DNA of 64,000 bases from Deinococcus sonorensis KR-87 (GTDB lineage Bacteria > Deinococcota > Deinococci > Deinococcales > Deinococcaceae): contig NZ_CP158299.1 of NCBI RefSeq assembly GCF_040256395.1, positions 1,269,501 to 1,333,500 of the forward strand. The letters run 5' to 3'. Shown piece after piece: positions 62,683 to 64,000 of this stretch; within the stretch, counting starts at the first letter, position 1; each line of letters starts with the position of its first letter. The notes under the pieces are model-generated. The model made no database searches, was not told the origin of the DNA, and worked only from the letters and a program-made list of their open reading frames with translations. The position numbers were made by a program, and so were the translations under genes.

Positions 62683-64000
62683 TCAGGCGCTGGTGACGGC
62701 CAGCACTTCTTCCAGGGTGGTGATGCCGGCCATGGCCTTCTCGATGCCGTCCTGGCGCAGCGTTTTCATGTTGCTCTGTTCGGTGGCGATGTCGCGCAGG
62801 TCGTTGGCCGAAAGGGCCTTGCCGATGCCGCGCCGCAGCGGGTCGTCGATGACCATCAGCTCGTGGATGCCCATGCGGCCCTTGTAGCCGGTGCCGCCGC
62901 AGCGCGGGCAGCCGGCGCCGCGGTACAGCGTGGCCCCGGTCAGCTCGCGCTCCCCGATGCCCAGCCGGCGCAGCACGTCCGGGTCGGCGTTGGTGGGCGT
63001 CCTGCACTCCTGACACACCTTGCGCACCAGCCGCTGCGCCAGCACCCCGATCAGCGCCGCGCCGATGTTGAAGTGCTCCACGCCCATCTCCTCCAGACGC
63101 GTGACCGCGCCGGGGGCGTCGTTGGTGTGCAGGGTGGCCAGCACCAGGTGGCCGGTCAGGGCCGCCTCGGTGGCGATCTTGGCGGTCTCGGCGTCGCGGA
63201 TCTCGCCCACGAAGATGATGTCCGGGTCCTGTCGCAGGAAGGCGCGCAGGGCGCGGGCGAAGGTCATGCCGGCCACCGGGTTCACCTGCGACTGGTTGAT
63301 GCCGGGAATCTCGTACTCCACCGGGTCCTCGATGGTGGTGGTGTTCTTCTCGGGCCGGGCGATGCGCTTCAGGATCGAGAAGCTGCTGAACGACTTGCCG
63401 GAGCCGGTGGGGCCGGTGATCAGGAAGATGCCGTTCGGTTTCTCGATCAGATCGGTGAAGCGCTGGAAGTTGTGCTCGCTGAGGCCCAGCTGCTCCACTT
63501 CCGGAATGTTGCTGGCCTTCTGCAGCAGACGCATCACGGCCTTCTCGCCGTAGAGGGTCGGCAGGGTCGAGAGACGCAGGTCCAGGTCGATGCTGCCCTT
63601 CTTGAAGCGCACGCGTCCGTCCTGCGGAATGCGCCGCTCGGCGATGTCCAGCTGCCCCAGGATCTTGATGCGGGCCAGCACGCTCTGCGCCGAGCCCTTG
63701 GGCAGTTCCATGTGGTCGCGCAGGTTGCCGTCCACCCGGTAGCGCACCCGCACGGCGGTCTCGCTGGGCTCGATGTGGATGTCCGAGGCCTCCTGCAGCG
63801 CCGCCTCACGGATGATGCTGTCCACCACCTTCACGACCGCGTTGTCGTCGAGGTTGGCCTGATCCTGGGCCGCCTCGCGCTCCTTCTCGCGGCCCCGGCT
63901 GTTCTTGGCCAGCTCCTCGTTCAGCGCCGCCATGTCCTGCGACCCGAAGTAGCGCTCGATCAGCCGGACGATGTCCTTCTCGGCCATCACGGCCGGCTGG
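62683..64000 (-). CDS. pilB: type IV pilus assembly ATPase PilB, 5' end outside the window
   Basis: The frame is open to the window edge, so the N-terminal part is missing; 439 codons are seen. ASDIHIEPSETAVRVRYRVDG, Walker A GPTGSGKSF, TTIEDPVEYEIPGINQSQVN, ALRAFLRQDPDIIFVGEIRDAETA and HLVLATLHTNDAPGAVTRL are the GspE/PilB motifs. A zinc site comes next: CQEC and CPRC about 45 residues apart. It powers pilus extension. GTG 63990 is only an internal in-frame codon. With pilT it makes the motor pair. Confidence 0.95.
   Translation of the reverse strand, partial: QPAVMAEKDIVRLIERYFGSQDMAALNEELAKNSRGREKEREAAQDQANLDDNAVVKVVDSIIREAALQEASDIHIEPSETAVRVRYRVDGNLRDHMELPKGSAQSVLARIKILGQLDIAERRIPQDGRVRFKKGSIDLDLRLSTLPTLYGEKAVMRLLQKASNIPEVEQLGLSEHNFQRFTDLIEKPNGIFLITGPTGSGKSFSSFSILKRIARPEKNTTTIEDPVEYEIPGINQSQVNPVAGMTFARALRAFLRQDPDIIFVGEIRDAETAKIATEAALTGHLVLATLHTNDAPGAVTRLEEMGVEHFNIGAALIGVLAQRLVRKVCQECRTPTNADPDVLRRLGIGERELTGATLYRGAGCPRCGGTGYKGRMGIHELMVIDDPLRRGIGKALSANDLRDIATEQSNMKTLRQDGIEKAMAGITTLEEVLAVTSA

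Overview
The window is a gene-dense chromosomal segment from a high-GC bacterium, almost certainly a Deinococcus. Reasons: codon use is strongly GC-biased. Menaquinone is made by the futalosine route (mqnA, mqnE, mqnB). There is a polyphosphate glucokinase, a PilT/PilB pair and many Deinococcus-type small families. Above all, more than twenty genes carry a TANNNT -10 hexamer only 5-9 nt before the start codon, the signature of leaderless transcription established in Deinococcus. I see no rRNA, CRISPR array, insertion sequence, integrase or phage gene; the region reads as core chromosome.

Layout. 1-7.3 kb: end of kbl, a zinc-ribbon protein, an SDR oxidoreductase, an acetamidase/formamidase, a DinB-like protein, the mqnE-mqnA operon with a frameshifted acetyltransferase behind it, another GNAT and a diguanylate cyclase. 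7.4-9.7 kb: groES-groEL behind a strong promoter with an HspR-type HAIR-like element. 9.8-21.1 kb: two MFS carriers, small kinases, a glycogen-debranching enzyme, infC, a CPDC glutaredoxin, a lipoprotein phosphatase and metY. 21.3-25.6 kb: a DUF805 protein, thrS with an elaborate 5' leader, and a PadR/HAAS regulator pair, the second member frameshifted. 25.7-30.4 kb: sugar-phosphate and lipid enzymes, a THUMP rRNA/tRNA methylase and polyphosphate glucokinase.

30.5-33.7 kb is a siroheme/haem block (cobA-hemD fusion, precorrin-2 dehydrogenase, hemA); hemC lies apart at 54.7-55.6 kb. 33.8-37.0 kb: an orphan P450, then an exported metal-handling cluster (YcnI-like, haem-type membrane protein, small exported protein, Met/His/Cys-rich protein), probably for copper. 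37.1-43.8 kb: M42 peptidase divergent from mqnB and a PIG-L deacetylase, DedA, lon (again with a HAIR-like element) and YqgE. 43.8-53.7 kb: MocA-like transferase, DUF3105 lipoprotein, sirtuin, HD hydrolase, U32/RlhA-like protein, DUF402, a decayed-looking DUF1304 gene and an ABC exporter pair. 53.7-64 kb: asparaginase and hemC, tRNA-Gln, DUF418, YjbR, MliC, two tandem proline-rich membrane-anchored paralogues, an acyl-CoA carboxylase subunit, pilT and the truncated pilB.

The most interesting signals are regulatory. The thrS leader holds a 33-codon leaderless ORF whose stop lies in an 11-bp hairpin, nested in competing long-range pairings. infC has a short upstream ORF whose stop lies inside a maximal Shine-Dalgarno sequence, with a possible AUA start. 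groES and lon share HAIR-like operators. The asparaginase gene has no ordinary start codon except one deep inside hemC.
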